DNA of 48,363 nt, taken from a virus. Shown piece by piece: positions 16,251 through 23,473 of this stretch; the first letter of the stretch is position 1, and every line of letters starts with the position of its first letter. A model generated the notes under the pieces. That model was not told the DNA's origin, did not search any database, and saw only the letters and a program-made list of their open reading frames with translations. Location of the stretch: positions 1 through 48,363 of IMG/VR virus record IMGVR_UViG_3300020469_000074. One strand, written 5' to 3'. The position numbers were made by a program, and so were the translations under genes.

Positions 16251-17914
16251 AGTATTTCTCCACAGTCGTAATCATCTACTTCATTGAGTCTACCAGTTTG
16301 ACTATCATATTTCAAGTATCCCGCTATCCCTGTCTCACCACTAAAACGATTCTTTAGGATACGAACAATAGTCATGTTCCTTTCTTCGGGATCTTCTGCC
16401 TGACGATTACCTTCTAATGCTATAGCAATATTACTTAACTGAGCAATTGAATTAGATCCCCTAAGATCCCGAAGTCTTACTCTACCTCCCTCTTCTGGCG
16501 AAGAATCGGATTTACTTAAATGACTAATAGCTATAAGAGCAACGCCTGTTTCTTCTGTTATTGATCTAAGGTTATGCATAACAGAATCAATAGCTTTTCT
16601 CTCGTCGTTCCCAACGCCCATAGACATGCCTACTAAAATACTAATATGATCTAATACTATTACTCCGCAATCTTCTGCTTTAGCTAGATATCTAATTTTA
16701 TTTAATACGCTTTCCATATCAAACTTGCCTACGTGCCGCAGGAATAAAAATCTACCGTTGCTTAGTATTTCATCGTAAGCTTTTTGCTTTTCCTCTATTG
16801 AGATAGAATCAGCAAGCTTAGGTTTCCTATGTATGTTATGTGGGTTTTTTAAAATATGAGACATCATCTGTTGTTTAGTAGGAAGATGTAAAAGTTTATT
16901 AGCCGATAGCGACATAAGACCTAACGCTGAAGTAGCCACACTTTCCTCTAAAGACAGAACGCCTATCTTCTCATTAGTAAATTTAAATATTTCTTCTTGC
17001 AACTGTTTGACTACAGTAGACTTTCCTACACCTGTGCCTGCCGTAACAGTTATAAGTTCTGCTTTTCTCATTCCATATAACATTAAATTTAAACAGTCCC
17101 ACGGATAGCTACAGAAAGGCATTTCTAGTTCTGCCATTACCTCGCTATGTAATTGATTACTAGATACTATACCATCAGGCACATACTTTTCTGCAAGCCA
17201 CCAATTAGAAACAAATAAAGCTTGCTGATGTTTCTTTAAATAATCGCAGGCATCTTTATATTCTGGGGGATGTTTAAATATTTTAGCTTTCCCGCCAAAC
17301 AATTCCGCAACTTCAAGAGCCGCCTTAGATCCTGCACTATCTCCATCAAAGCATATAATTATATTTTCAAAACTATTTATCCATTCAAAAGATTCTTTAC
17401 AATCTTTAATTGCAGACTGCGCTCCGCTTTTAATAGACACGGAAGGATATTTACTGCCTGTTATTTGATAGCCTGCCATAGCATCGCACTCGCCCTCATA
17501 AAGAGTTAGATACCTGCCGCCTTTAGAAAATAAATTTTGCCCGAATAGCTCTGAGCTTTTTGCATCTCCTGACCAAGAAAAAGTTTTATCTTTTACTTGC
17601 CTAATCTTAATCCCGTTTGAATAAGGATAGAAATGTTTAGTTATTATGCCATCTACCTCTGATACCTGAACACCATAGAATGCACAAGTATCTTGAGTAA
17701 TCGCCCTATCTGTAATAGGTTTAAAACTTTTGTTGCTTCCCTCTTTTTTTTTACTATACTGAGAAAAGTCTTTTACTTTATCATCCTCCTTTATATCTCC
17801 TACATTTTGAAAGAACCCGCCGCAACTAAAACATTTGCCACTGCCATCGGCGTTGAGTGCGAGAGCATCACTGCTCCCACACTCTAGGCAGGGCTGATGA
17901 TATTTTACAAACAT
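16247..17914 (-). CDS. Primase-helicase, T7 gp4-like
   Basis: 555 residues, close to T7 gp4 (566). A zinc ribbon (Cys9, Cys12, Cys28, Cys31) for primer-site recognition is followed by TOPRIM motifs (LYEGECDAMAG, then IICFDGDSAGSKA) and a RecA-like DnaB-type helicase with Walker A AGTGVGKST (about 300) and Walker B GVIVLDHIS (about 418). It unwinds the fork and makes primers for the downstream-encoded polymerase. The full primase and helicase halves are intact. Confidence 0.95.
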   Translation of the reverse strand: MFVKYHQPCLECGSSDALALNADGSGKCFSCGGFFQNVGDIKEDDKVKDFSQYSKKKEGSNKSFKPITDRAITQDTCAFYGVQVSEVDGIITKHFYPYSNGIKIRQVKDKTFSWSGDAKSSELFGQNLFSKGGRYLTLYEGECDAMAGYQITGSKYPSVSIKSGAQSAIKDCKESFEWINSFENIIICFDGDSAGSKAALEVAELFGGKAKIFKHPPEYKDACDYLKKHQQALFVSNWWLAEKYVPDGIVSSNQLHSEVMAELEMPFCSYPWDCLNLMLYGMRKAELITVTAGTGVGKSTVVKQLQEEIFKFTNEKIGVLSLEESVATSALGLMSLSANKLLHLPTKQQMMSHILKNPHNIHRKPKLADSISIEEKQKAYDEILSNGRFLFLRHVGKFDMESVLNKIRYLAKAEDCGVIVLDHISILVGMSMGVGNDERKAIDSVMHNLRSITEETGVALIAISHLSKSDSSPEEGGRVRLRDLRGSNSIAQLSNIAIALEGNRQAEDPEERNMTIVRILKNRFSGETGIAGYLKYDSQTGRLNEVDDYDCGEIL

Positions 17915-17925
17915 CTTTTAACCCT

Positions 17926-18168
17926 TTATCTATTACCGAGTGAATCCTCTTCTTCTATAGTAATTACTGCATCTTCATAATCTGTTAAAGACTCGTTCAT
18001 AGAATCATATAACTTCATTACTGCCGCAGTAGCGACTATACCTTTAACTTTAGTTTGTTGCATATCTTGCTCTGCTAAATGCAGTGCGTCAAAAATATTT
18101 TGTTTCTCTAGTGGTAATAAAGAAACATCATATCGAACTCCTTCGTGATTATAGATTTTATTTGCCAT
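17926..18168 (-). CDS. Small helical protein, DUF6447-like
   Basis: 80 residues: an N-terminal NHEGVRYDVSLLP segment and a long helix with AEQDMQQTKVKGIVATAAVMKLY. The layout recalls the small DUF6447 proteins of phages, but this is a weak match from memory. Its start is fused to the stop of the ssDNA-binding gene (TAATG), placing it between that gene and the primase-helicase. Confidence 0.65.
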   Translation of the reverse strand: MANKIYNHEGVRYDVSLLPLEKQNIFDALHLAEQDMQQTKVKGIVATAAVMKLYDSMNESLTDYEDAVITIEEEDSLGNR

Positions 18169-18596
18169 TAAAGCTCATCCTCCAAAGACGGCTCTGCTGT
18201 AAGCTCTGAACCATCTGCCATAGATCCTGATTCTACTAGCTCTATTACTTGCAAAGCTTGAAGATCTAATCCTTTAAAAGTACCATATGAATTAGTAGTC
18301 TCCCAAGGTCGGTACTGAACTTTTACTTTTGAGCCGTTGCCTACGGTGATGTCCAAAGGATTCTTGTATTTGTCCATCAGTCTTGGAGTTTCATTAGGTG
18401 TTCCATCGGCTCTATTAACTTTACGTTTAAAAATTAAACACTCCTGATCGTCAATGACTTTAGTTGAATATCCTTTATCTTTAAAAGAAGCAACGGTATC
18501 ACTATCTGTTGCTAAGTTTACTTGATACACAGGTGTATACTTAGTGTTAGGTGTAGTGATGCTTGCCCAATAAGCGGTTCCTGATAATACTGGCAT
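18168..18596 (-). CDS. Single-stranded DNA-binding protein
   Basis: 142 residues from the ATG at 18596, which follows ACAGGAGAAAACT; an in-frame upstream start at 18662 lies within the promoter and is rejected. A beta-rich body (YTPVYQVNLATDSD, IFKRKV, SKVKVQYRPWETT) ends in an acidic tail (AEPSLEDEL), the hallmark of phage T7 gp2.5-type and bacterial SSB proteins that contact the replisome. It protects ssDNA at the fork. A consensus-like promoter at 18630-18658 gives it its own strong expression. Confidence 0.8.
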   Translation of the reverse strand: MPVLSGTAYWASITTPNTKYTPVYQVNLATDSDTVASFKDKGYSTKVIDDQECLIFKRKVNRADGTPNETPRLMDKYKNPLDITVGNGSKVKVQYRPWETTNSYGTFKGLDLQALQVIELVESGSMADGSELTAEPSLEDEL

Positions 18597-18622
18597 AGTT
18601 TTCTCCTGTTGGTTTGGTTTGT

Positions 18623-18658
18623 GGTATAAATGGTAACACAGGAATGCCGCCCTGTCAA
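18623..18658 (-). promoter_or_regulatory. Sigma70-like promoter of the ssDNA-binding gene
   Basis: Leftward TTGACA (18658-18653), 17-bp spacer, TACCAT (18635-18630; 4 of 6 consensus). The predicted start near 18623 leaves a 27-nt leader with a good ribosome site. This fits the high demand for ssDNA-binding protein. Confidence 0.6.
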
Positions 18659-18668
18659 CCATGAATTT

Positions 18669-18854
18669 TTAAAACTGAATCCATCCTCGCGTTAATAATA
18701 TATTAAGACTAATTAGTATACAAGTTCCTATATTAATTATAGCTATAATTGATCTTATTATAGATACAACATTATACTCAAATGAATTATTAGTAGTTAA
18801 CTCATTTAATGATAAAGACCAATAAAACCAAATTTTTTTTAAGGATTTTAACAT
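18669..18854 (-). CDS. Small membrane protein
   Basis: 61 residues. The N-terminal half is polar (KKIWFYWSLSLNELTTNN) and residues about 30-56 form a hydrophobic segment (IIAIINIGTCILISLNILL), giving a single membrane helix. It stands alone between two small genes of the early arm. The ribosome site is weak. Function unknown. Confidence 0.55.
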   Translation of the reverse strand: MLKSLKKIWFYWSLSLNELTTNNSFEYNVVSIIRSIIAIINIGTCILISLNILLTRGWIQF

Positions 18855-18881
18855 ATTTATACTTTATAGTCTAGTAATTTA

Positions 18882-19127
18882 TTAAGGCGTAGGATCAAAA
18901 CGAAAAGTTTCTACAGGGTGCTTGTCGTTATACGCTTTTATCATATAATCTAAAAGCATAACTAACTCTTTATTAAAACTTTTATGATCTGATACCTCGC
19001 CTTTATTATATGTTTCTATATATTCTAGAGAAGTTTTAATAATATAATTAGTATATTCGCTATTCTTGTATACATGCACGACATCTAGGTCATCTGTTTC
19101 AAGACTATAGTACTCTTCTCTATTCAT
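18882..19127 (-). CDS. Small acidic hypothetical protein
   Basis: 81 residues, acidic and helical (YYSLETDDLDVVHVY, NKELVMLLDYMIKAYND). AAAGGAAAATTATAT precedes the ATG. No family recognised. Early-arm position suggests a host-takeover or regulatory role, by inference only. Confidence 0.65.
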   Translation of the reverse strand: MNREEYYSLETDDLDVVHVYKNSEYTNYIIKTSLEYIETYNKGEVSDHKSFNKELVMLLDYMIKAYNDKHPVETFRFDPTP

Positions 19128-19140
19128 ATATAATTTTCCT

Positions 19141-19221
19141 TTATGCTAATTGTATAATTATTTCAATAAATACACAGATAACTGCGGTATACACAGCTAA
19201 CTCTGTCCACTCTTCTATCAT
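19141..19221 (-). CDS. Single-helix membrane peptide (26 aa)
   Basis: 26 residues: MIEEWTELAVYTAVICVFIE then a short hydrophobic end, almost one membrane-spanning helix. The ribosome site AAGGAGAAATAAATTTA before the ATG is excellent for so short a frame, which is the main argument that it is real. It lies between two small early genes, where membrane peptides of takeover type are common. Confidence 0.5.
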   Translation of the reverse strand: MIEEWTELAVYTAVICVFIEIIIQLA

Positions 19222-19266
19222 TAAATTTATTTCTCCTTAGCGTTATGAGTACCCTTTAAAGCTATA

Positions 19267-19302
19267 TAAATACATAGCGGCGTTATAACCGCTATGTATT
19301 TA
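19267..19302. terminator. 14-bp intergenic hairpin
   Basis: Perfect inverted repeat of 14 bp per arm (ATACATAGCGG core) with an 8-nt loop, directly after the stop of the gene at 19313-19513. Neither side has a clear T-tract, so it may be a terminator, an RNA-processing site or an mRNA 3'-end stabiliser. Confidence 0.45.
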
Positions 19303-19312
19303 ATTTATAAAG

Positions 19313-19513
19313 CTAGTCAGTGTCCATGCCTTCAATAACTATAGACCCATATGTTACGACAACGAAAGGAATAAGAACCACTAATCCGTTTAAAGTTCCA
19401 AAACAATTTAAACTTCCAACCCATATAGGCCGAGCATCACAAGACTCAATATCTAAACCTATGCCGTTACGAAAATTAAAAGTTAAATGATAGCCTAAAA
19501 AATAGAAAGTCAT
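19313..19513 (-). CDS. Small protein with hydrophobic C-terminal half
   Basis: 66 residues with a hydrophobic stretch LNGLVVLIPFVVVTYGSIVI (about 41-60) and two cysteines before it. Its ATG overlaps the stop of the DUF932 gene by four bases (ATGA), which supports translation. Function unknown; probably membrane-associated. Confidence 0.55.
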   Translation of the reverse strand: MTFYFLGYHLTFNFRNGIGLDIESCDARPIWVGSLNCFGTLNGLVVLIPFVVVTYGSIVIEGMDTD

Positions 19514-20421
19514 GCCGCTTTCCTGAAGTATTCTGCTACTGTATTTTGACGAGAGGCCAATATAGATGGGCGCTTAGATTCGCTACTAGTCGGTGAGTGA
19601 GTAGACCAATCAGTTAATGCATTGTAAACAGCCCACATATTAGAACCTAAACGCGGCTTATAAGTATGATTCCACTTGTCATATATATAATTTAAATTAT
19701 TGTTTTTCCTCGGCATATTTTCTAAGGCACTAGTAGGATTAGAAGATAATTTTAATTCCTCTAATGCTGTATTAGATTTAAGAGCCTCTGCGAAAGTAGC
19801 GAATGCTTCGTTATCTGTAACCTTAGTTTTATGCCACACCGACCACTGCTCCCTTTCAGTATGGAATAATTCTAAGGCTCTATTAATAACACGACTACCC
19901 GCATCTACATTTAAATTATGGGTGTGCCTAGATTTATATAAGCACACTTCACCGCTAGTGAATACTTGTAAGTTAGTACACGCTGACTGGATTGCCGCAC
20001 AGCTTATTAAAAAAGGCCATGTACTATCAAATGAAGTGTGCGCTAACAAACTTAAAGTAGCAGAGTCACCGTCGGGAGTTTTATATTTATATTCTGGTAA
20101 ATTATAATTAACAAATGTCCTTTTACCGTCGTGACTGGTTCTAATTGTCTCTTCTATATTTTTTAAATTAAAGTCAGAACGTAATAAAATATTCCTACAT
20201 GCGTCAATCATTTTCCGTGGAGCTATTGGTTGATACCGATCACCGTGAACACCTAACTCCCTGCCTGTATCAGTGCGGTATATAGAACTTTTACTACTAT
20301 AAAGTGTTCCATTAGGCGTGTCATACATTAGTGGAGCGGTAGCTATATCAAAACCCGCTTCTCCATATCCGCTATCAAAAAAACTTGATTGATCTTTAAA
20401 CATAGTTGTAATGTTATTCAT
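19510..20421 (-). CDS. DUF932 phage/plasmid-type protein
   Basis: 303 residues with the DUF932 pattern: YRTDTGRELGVHGDRYQPI, LLAHTSFDSTWPF, then NMWAVYNALTDWSTH and RQNTVAEYF at the end. The family is frequent in phages and plasmids and has no proven biochemical role; links to recombination or defence evasion are only guesses. It sits between a methyltransferase cluster and small membrane proteins in the early arm. Confidence 0.82.
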   Translation of the reverse strand: MNNITTMFKDQSSFFDSGYGEAGFDIATAPLMYDTPNGTLYSSKSSIYRTDTGRELGVHGDRYQPIAPRKMIDACRNILLRSDFNLKNIEETIRTSHDGKRTFVNYNLPEYKYKTPDGDSATLSLLAHTSFDSTWPFLISCAAIQSACTNLQVFTSGEVCLYKSRHTHNLNVDAGSRVINRALELFHTEREQWSVWHKTKVTDNEAFATFAEALKSNTALEELKLSSNPTSALENMPRKNNNLNYIYDKWNHTYKPRLGSNMWAVYNALTDWSTHSPTSSESKRPSILASRQNTVAEYFRKAA

Positions 20422-20573
20422 GTGTTGTCTCCGTCAGTGTATTTAGTTTGATGTTTATTATAAACACCTGTTTTTTTCGCTTGCTTTTTCCTGTCTAAAA
20501 ATGTTTTTGCTTTATTAAATTTACCACTAAATTTAGCTACTAAATTTCTCCTATGAGTTGATATAGTTTTCAT
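20418..20573 (-). CDS. Small basic hypothetical protein
   Basis: 51 residues from the ATG at 20573, which follows GGGAGTGAAATTA; a longer reading from 20603 has no ribosome site. Lys/Arg-rich (HRRNLVAKFSGKFNKAKTF) and probably nucleic-acid binding. It overlaps the end of the methyltransferase gene by 23 nt and the DUF932 start by four bases. Function unknown. Confidence 0.6.
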   Translation of the reverse strand: MKTISTHRRNLVAKFSGKFNKAKTFLDRKKQAKKTGVYNKHQTKYTDGDNT

Positions 20574-21258
20574 TAATTTCACTCCCAATATAATATCTGT
20601 CATTCCTAATAGCTACTTTACCAGTAGTACCTGTACCCATAAAAGGATCATATATTATATCATGTTTATGAGTAAAATTTAAAATTATTTTTTCAATCAA
20701 AGCTTCGGGGGTAGTGGCCCTATGTTTTTTATTAACACTTCGCTGTCTGTTTATCTGCCAGATATCCGATAAAGTACCCCTATCAAAATTAGCTTGCGGG
20801 AACTGCCTACTAATAGAATTATTTTTATCGAATACTAATATTAATTCCGACTGTTTATTTAAAACAGCAGGGGCCATCGATGGTTGAGCATGGCCTTTAT
20901 CCCATATAATTATGTCTTTTAATTCCTGATGGTAGTCACCTATTAATTTAAACCACGGGCGTTTAGATCCCGTCACTATTTGTATCTGATAAAAAACTAA
21001 TCCGCTTGCTACTCTTAGGCATTCATTTAATACTTCACCGTGAAAATCATAGTATTTTTCGATAGGTAAATTATCATTAAATCCCTCGTATTTTGTACTA
21101 AATTCATTCGTATCTATACTGCGACTACAGTATTTACCATACCTTATTCGTAAATTCATATTATAAGGCGGCGATGTAATTACATGATTAATTGAATCAT
21201 CTTTCATGCCCTTTAAAGTCTGTATGCATGGCTCATTATAAGTTATATTTAATTTCAT
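20551..21258 (-). CDS. Beta-class DNA methyltransferase
   Basis: 235 residues. Catalytic motif IV TSPPYN (28-33) precedes the SAM-binding motif I IIYDPFMGTGTTG (about 200-213), the motif order of beta-class amino-methyltransferases. SPPY is common in N4-cytosine enzymes of this class but also occurs in N6-adenine enzymes, so base and site cannot be assigned. No restriction endonuclease gene is adjacent, so it is an orphan enzyme, probably protecting phage DNA or marking it for regulation or packaging. The start has only a weak ribosome site (GGAGCTGTATTAAA). Confidence 0.9.
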   Translation of the reverse strand: MKLNITYNEPCIQTLKGMKDDSINHVITSPPYNMNLRIRYGKYCSRSIDTNEFSTKYEGFNDNLPIEKYYDFHGEVLNECLRVASGLVFYQIQIVTGSKRPWFKLIGDYHQELKDIIIWDKGHAQPSMAPAVLNKQSELILVFDKNNSISRQFPQANFDRGTLSDIWQINRQRSVNKKHRATTPEALIEKIILNFTHKHDIIYDPFMGTGTTGKVAIRNDRYYIGSEINENYINS

Positions 21259-21271
21259 TTTAATACAGCTC

Positions 21272-21415
21272 CTATGTTTTAGATGACCCGTAAAAATGTT
21301 TTATATCAGACTTAAAAAATGTTAGATAATATTTAATCCAACACCTACTACATACATAGGTGTTAGATTCTACTATATCCGCTCTTCGCCTTTTACATCT
21401 ATTGCATTGTTTCAT
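21272..21415 (-). CDS. 47-residue zinc-finger protein
   Basis: 47 residues with two CxxC knuckles (QCNRCKRR and VCSRCWIKYY) spaced as a treble-clef or zinc-ribbon finger, followed by a short helical tail. Its ATG overlaps the preceding stop (ATGA at 21415-21412). Probably binds DNA or RNA or a host protein; early-arm position suggests regulation. The metal site is inferred from the four cysteines. Confidence 0.65.
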   Translation of the reverse strand: MKQCNRCKRRRADIVESNTYVCSRCWIKYYLTFFKSDIKHFYGSSKT

Positions 21416-22038
21416 ACTGAATCTTCTAGATATCTGATATGAGCCTCGCTCACTTCAAAACCACTACGCCAAGGTGATTCATCTTCTACTGCCCTAGCAT
21501 TGCACCATGTATCCCACAATCTTTCGGTTCCTAATTCGTGACATTTTTCTATATATGTTTTTACTTTTCGGCGTATAGCTTCTTGTCCTTTTGGCCCCGC
21601 TTTTTTGTTAGCGGTAGCAATATTGGGATCTAATCCGTAATAGCGTAAATTATGTACATCTAAACACCCCACTAGATTAAAAACTAATTGACATAAAAAA
21701 CCACCTTTAGCGATGCCAACCGACGGAATCCGCATAAACATTCGCATCAATGCTATAGCTTTTTCATCATCTGTCTTATTAGTAGAGTGCATAACTGCCA
21801 AACACTGAGCGAACATAAGATACTTTTTACTCTGTATATATTCGTAGCAATTCCGTTTTGTTCGCCAGTTTAAAAATCTACTAGCAGTACCATTAAGCAT
21901 GACATCATTTAATTGAATACCTACATTATGCCAACGCTGTTGGATAGATAGGACTACCATTAACACCACCATTGCAAACTGGTCGGGATTCTTTAAAGCG
22001 AATTCACTACATTTTTGGGCGTGATCTTTATACATCAT
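21412..22038 (-). CDS. Helix-hairpin-helix protein, DNA glycosylase-like
   Basis: 208 residues from ATG at 22038, after GAGGACAAT. Mostly helical; the segment RIPSVGIAKGGFLCQLV followed by GCLDVHNLRYYGLDP resembles the helix-hairpin-helix and Asp-bearing loop of HhH-type DNA glycosylases. That would suggest base excision or modified-base handling, but key catalytic residues cannot be confirmed by eye. It lies next to the methyltransferase. A longer reading starting at 22092 runs through the preceding hairpin and is rejected. Confidence 0.6.
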   Translation of the reverse strand: MMYKDHAQKCSEFALKNPDQFAMVVLMVVLSIQQRWHNVGIQLNDVMLNGTASRFLNWRTKRNCYEYIQSKKYLMFAQCLAVMHSTNKTDDEKAIALMRMFMRIPSVGIAKGGFLCQLVFNLVGCLDVHNLRYYGLDPNIATANKKAGPKGQEAIRRKVKTYIEKCHELGTERLWDTWCNARAVEDESPWRSGFEVSEAHIRYLEDSV

Positions 22039-22066
22039 ATTGTCCTCGTTGGTTGGGTTGCTATAT

Positions 22067-22120
22067 CGTCCTACGTTTCTTAAACACTTCACAATGTTCA
22101 GTGTTTAAGAAACTAGGACG
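22067..22120. repeat. Long inverted repeat, 21-bp stem with one bulge
   Basis: CGTCCTACGTTTCTTAAACACT (split here only by position) at 22067-22088 pairs with 22100-22120 except for one bulged C; the loop is 11 nt. It lies between the genes at 22128 and 22038 with no U-tract downstream, so an RNase III-type processing hairpin in the leftward transcript is more likely than a simple terminator. Core of each arm: TTTCTTAAACACT / AGTGTTTAAGAAA. Confidence 0.75.
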
Positions 22121-22127
22121 TTTTGGT

Positions 22128-22325
22128 TTAGGGTCGATAGTTAAAGTGTTCAATGGGATCGAAACAATCGACACAAACATAATGCCTACTATTTCGAGTG
22201 CATAGCTCACAATCAGTATCTTGATAATAGTTAATATTATCTAGATAGTTTACTTCTGAATGCAGTGAGTCAGTTAATGGTAAATTATTATTAATACCAG
22301 TTAATACATTATTAATTAAATCCAT
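22128..22325 (-). CDS. Small zinc-ribbon protein
   Basis: 65 residues from the ATG at 22325, preceded by AAAGGATATAAAC; an in-frame TTG further upstream is not needed. The C-terminal half holds CELC and CVDC, a two-knuckle zinc-binding pattern. Probably a small early regulator. It is followed by the 21-bp hairpin. Confidence 0.6.
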   Translation of the reverse strand: MDLINNVLTGINNNLPLTDSLHSEVNYLDNINYYQDTDCELCTRNSRHYVCVDCFDPIEHFNYRP

Positions 22326-22338
22326 GTTTATATCCTTT

Positions 22339-22512
22339 TTAATAGCCAATAAATCTCAACACCTGTTGAGCGTCGTAGGTTTTTAGGACTCCTAATTCAT
22401 TATAAAAATCATTAATAGTTAGCGAGTCATCTAAGCCATGATTGTTTAATTCCTTTATAGCTCTATCGTGAGTTATAACTATTTCCTCTGCGCTTTCGTA
22501 ATAACTATCCAT
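22339..22512 (-). CDS. Small conserved acidic protein
   Basis: 57 residues (MDSYYESAEEIVITHDRAI, then YDAQQVLRFIGY), helical and acidic, of a kind I recall in related marine phages. The start overlaps the preceding stop by eight bases, and it overlaps the region upstream of the next gene. Function unknown. Confidence 0.6.
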   Translation of the reverse strand: MDSYYESAEEIVITHDRAIKELNNHGLDDSLTINDFYNELGVLKTYDAQQVLRFIGY

Positions 22513-22726
22513 TTGCAAATAATTCCATTTGTCGATCCGTGTATTCTATACCCTCAAATTCTTGCCCTTTAACTTCGCTTTGAAATAAAGTTATTTCATT
22601 TTTAACTTTATCATATTGTCCTGTATCCCTATTATAATTAAGTGATTCTATTTTAATGTCGATCCACCTTTTATCGACTCGCGGATCAATAGTAAGATTT
22701 GTAACTTTATGTATATTAATGTCCAT
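22505..22726 (-). CDS. Small hypothetical protein
   Basis: 73 residues, beta-rich (IHKVTNLTIDPRVDKRW, VKNEITLFQSEVKG) with a helical C-terminus (YTDRQMELFANG). CGGAGATAGTT precedes the ATG. It is the second gene of the early operon. No family recognised. Confidence 0.65.
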   Translation of the reverse strand: MDINIHKVTNLTIDPRVDKRWIDIKIESLNYNRDTGQYDKVKNEITLFQSEVKGQEFEGIEYTDRQMELFANG

Positions 22727-22741
22727 AACTATCTCCGTTAT

Positions 22742-22757
22742 GCCCTCCGAAGAGGGC
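22742..22757. terminator. UUCG-tetraloop hairpin
   Basis: On the leftward RNA the sequence reads GCCCUC-UUCG-GAGGGC: a perfect 6-bp GC-rich stem closed by the very stable C(UUCG)G loop, placed between the first two early genes. No U-tract follows, so attenuation or mRNA stabilisation is as likely as termination. Confidence 0.55.
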
Positions 22758-22768
22758 GGTTAGTTTAA

Positions 22769-23173
22769 TTATTTTGCCAGAGCTTTTAAAAGCTCAGATT
22801 GCGCTGTAAGCAAACTACTCAATGTAGTTTTAATAGTATCCATATCGGCTTCTAGCGTGTCAAGTCTTTTTGTGGCGGCGTTGACTTTTAATTTGGGCGC
22901 GGCTTTTACTTTGGTCTTTTTGGGTTGGAAGTAGTAAAGGCTAGACTTTAAAGCATCGTCAATTGTGCAGATCTTTAGCATTTCAATATAATCGTCAAAA
23001 TTCCAACGGGGATCTTTGGATCTGTTGTCATCAGAGATGACTTTGAGCATTTGCTTATAAACTGTATATACAGCGCCTTTATCCAATTTTAATTGGACTG
23101 CTAGCATTTGAGTTAGCTGATAAGCTACGGCAGGGATGGTTGTCGGCTTCTGAGTGTTAGCTGTTGTTGGCAT
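22769..23173 (-). CDS. First early gene, hypothetical regulator
   Basis: 134 residues from the ATG at 23173, preceded by GGAGAACGACG; a longer frame upstream is rejected because it runs into the 15-bp inverted repeat. An N-terminal Thr-rich segment is followed by a helical domain (VAYQLTQMLAVQLKLDKGAV) and a Lys-rich hinge, and the C-terminus (about 105-134) is a coiled-coil-like helix. First gene of the leftward arm, so a regulatory or host-takeover protein is likely from position only. Confidence 0.7.
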   Translation of the reverse strand: MPTTANTQKPTTIPAVAYQLTQMLAVQLKLDKGAVYTVYKQMLKVISDDNRSKDPRWNFDDYIEMLKICTIDDALKSSLYYFQPKKTKVKAAPKLKVNAATKRLDTLEADMDTIKTTLSSLLTAQSELLKALAK

Positions 23174-23205
23174 CGTCGTTCTCCATATCTGTTTGAGGAA
23201 TATAT

Positions 23206-23247
23206 ATTTTAAAAAACCTTTCACAATAGTTCAAGGTTTTTTAAAAT
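23206..23247. terminator. AT-rich 15-bp hairpin before the first early gene
   Basis: Arms of 15 bp containing AAAAAACCTT and AAGGTTTTTT around a 12-nt loop. The A-tract/T-tract arrangement is that of a bidirectional intrinsic terminator, yet it lies between the leftward promoter and the first leftward gene, so it may act as an attenuator. A TATAAT on the leftward strand (23251-23246) overlaps its outer arm but lacks a good -35. Confidence 0.5.
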
Positions 23248-23415
23248 TATATTCTCTCAAGTTAGCAAGCTTCGACCCACTATAATAATATCTATAGATA
23301 TTCTTATAAGGCTCTGAAATTTCTGGGGAATCTTTATAGCTATGCTAATAGCTATACATACTTTTAATACTTGACAGTCTGGCAACCAGAACGGGGCCAA
23401 AAAAGATACAAATTC

Positions 23416-23424
23416 GCGGGCAGG
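23416..23424 (+). repeat. Direct repeat GCGGGCAGG, copy 1
   Basis: GCGGGCAGG, repeated exactly at 23465-23473, 49 bp apart, in an unusually GC-rich block of the control region. The second copy forms the right arm of a hairpin starting at 23446 (CCTGCC...GGCAGG). Possible iteron or protein-binding site. Confidence 0.5.
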
Positions 23425-23464
23425 AAAGCTTCATATCTGCGTATACCTGCCTAGCCTATGTAGG

Positions 23465-23473
23465 GCGGGCAGG
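23465..23473 (+). repeat. Direct repeat GCGGGCAGG, copy 2
   Basis: Second exact copy of the 9-mer at 23416-23424. It also forms the right arm of the imperfect stem CCTGCC / GGCAGG spanning 23446-23473 and is followed by a C-rich tract. Confidence 0.5.

Noticed and set aside
19700-20107. Rightward 135-residue reading frame
   Set aside because: It lies wholly inside the DUF932 gene on the opposite strand, with no ribosome site or operon context.
21340-21364. AACACCTA/TAGGTGTT inverted repeat as regulatory hairpin
   Set aside because: It is within the coding sequence of the 47-residue zinc-finger gene and can be explained by the two similar codon runs.
22355-22370. CTCAACA/TGTTGAG near-palindrome as operator
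   Set aside because: It lies inside a small gene with only 7-bp arms and no promoter nearby.
23371-23399. Rightward promoter at TTGACA 23371
   Set aside because: No -10 element is found 16-18 bp downstream (GGGCCA lies there).
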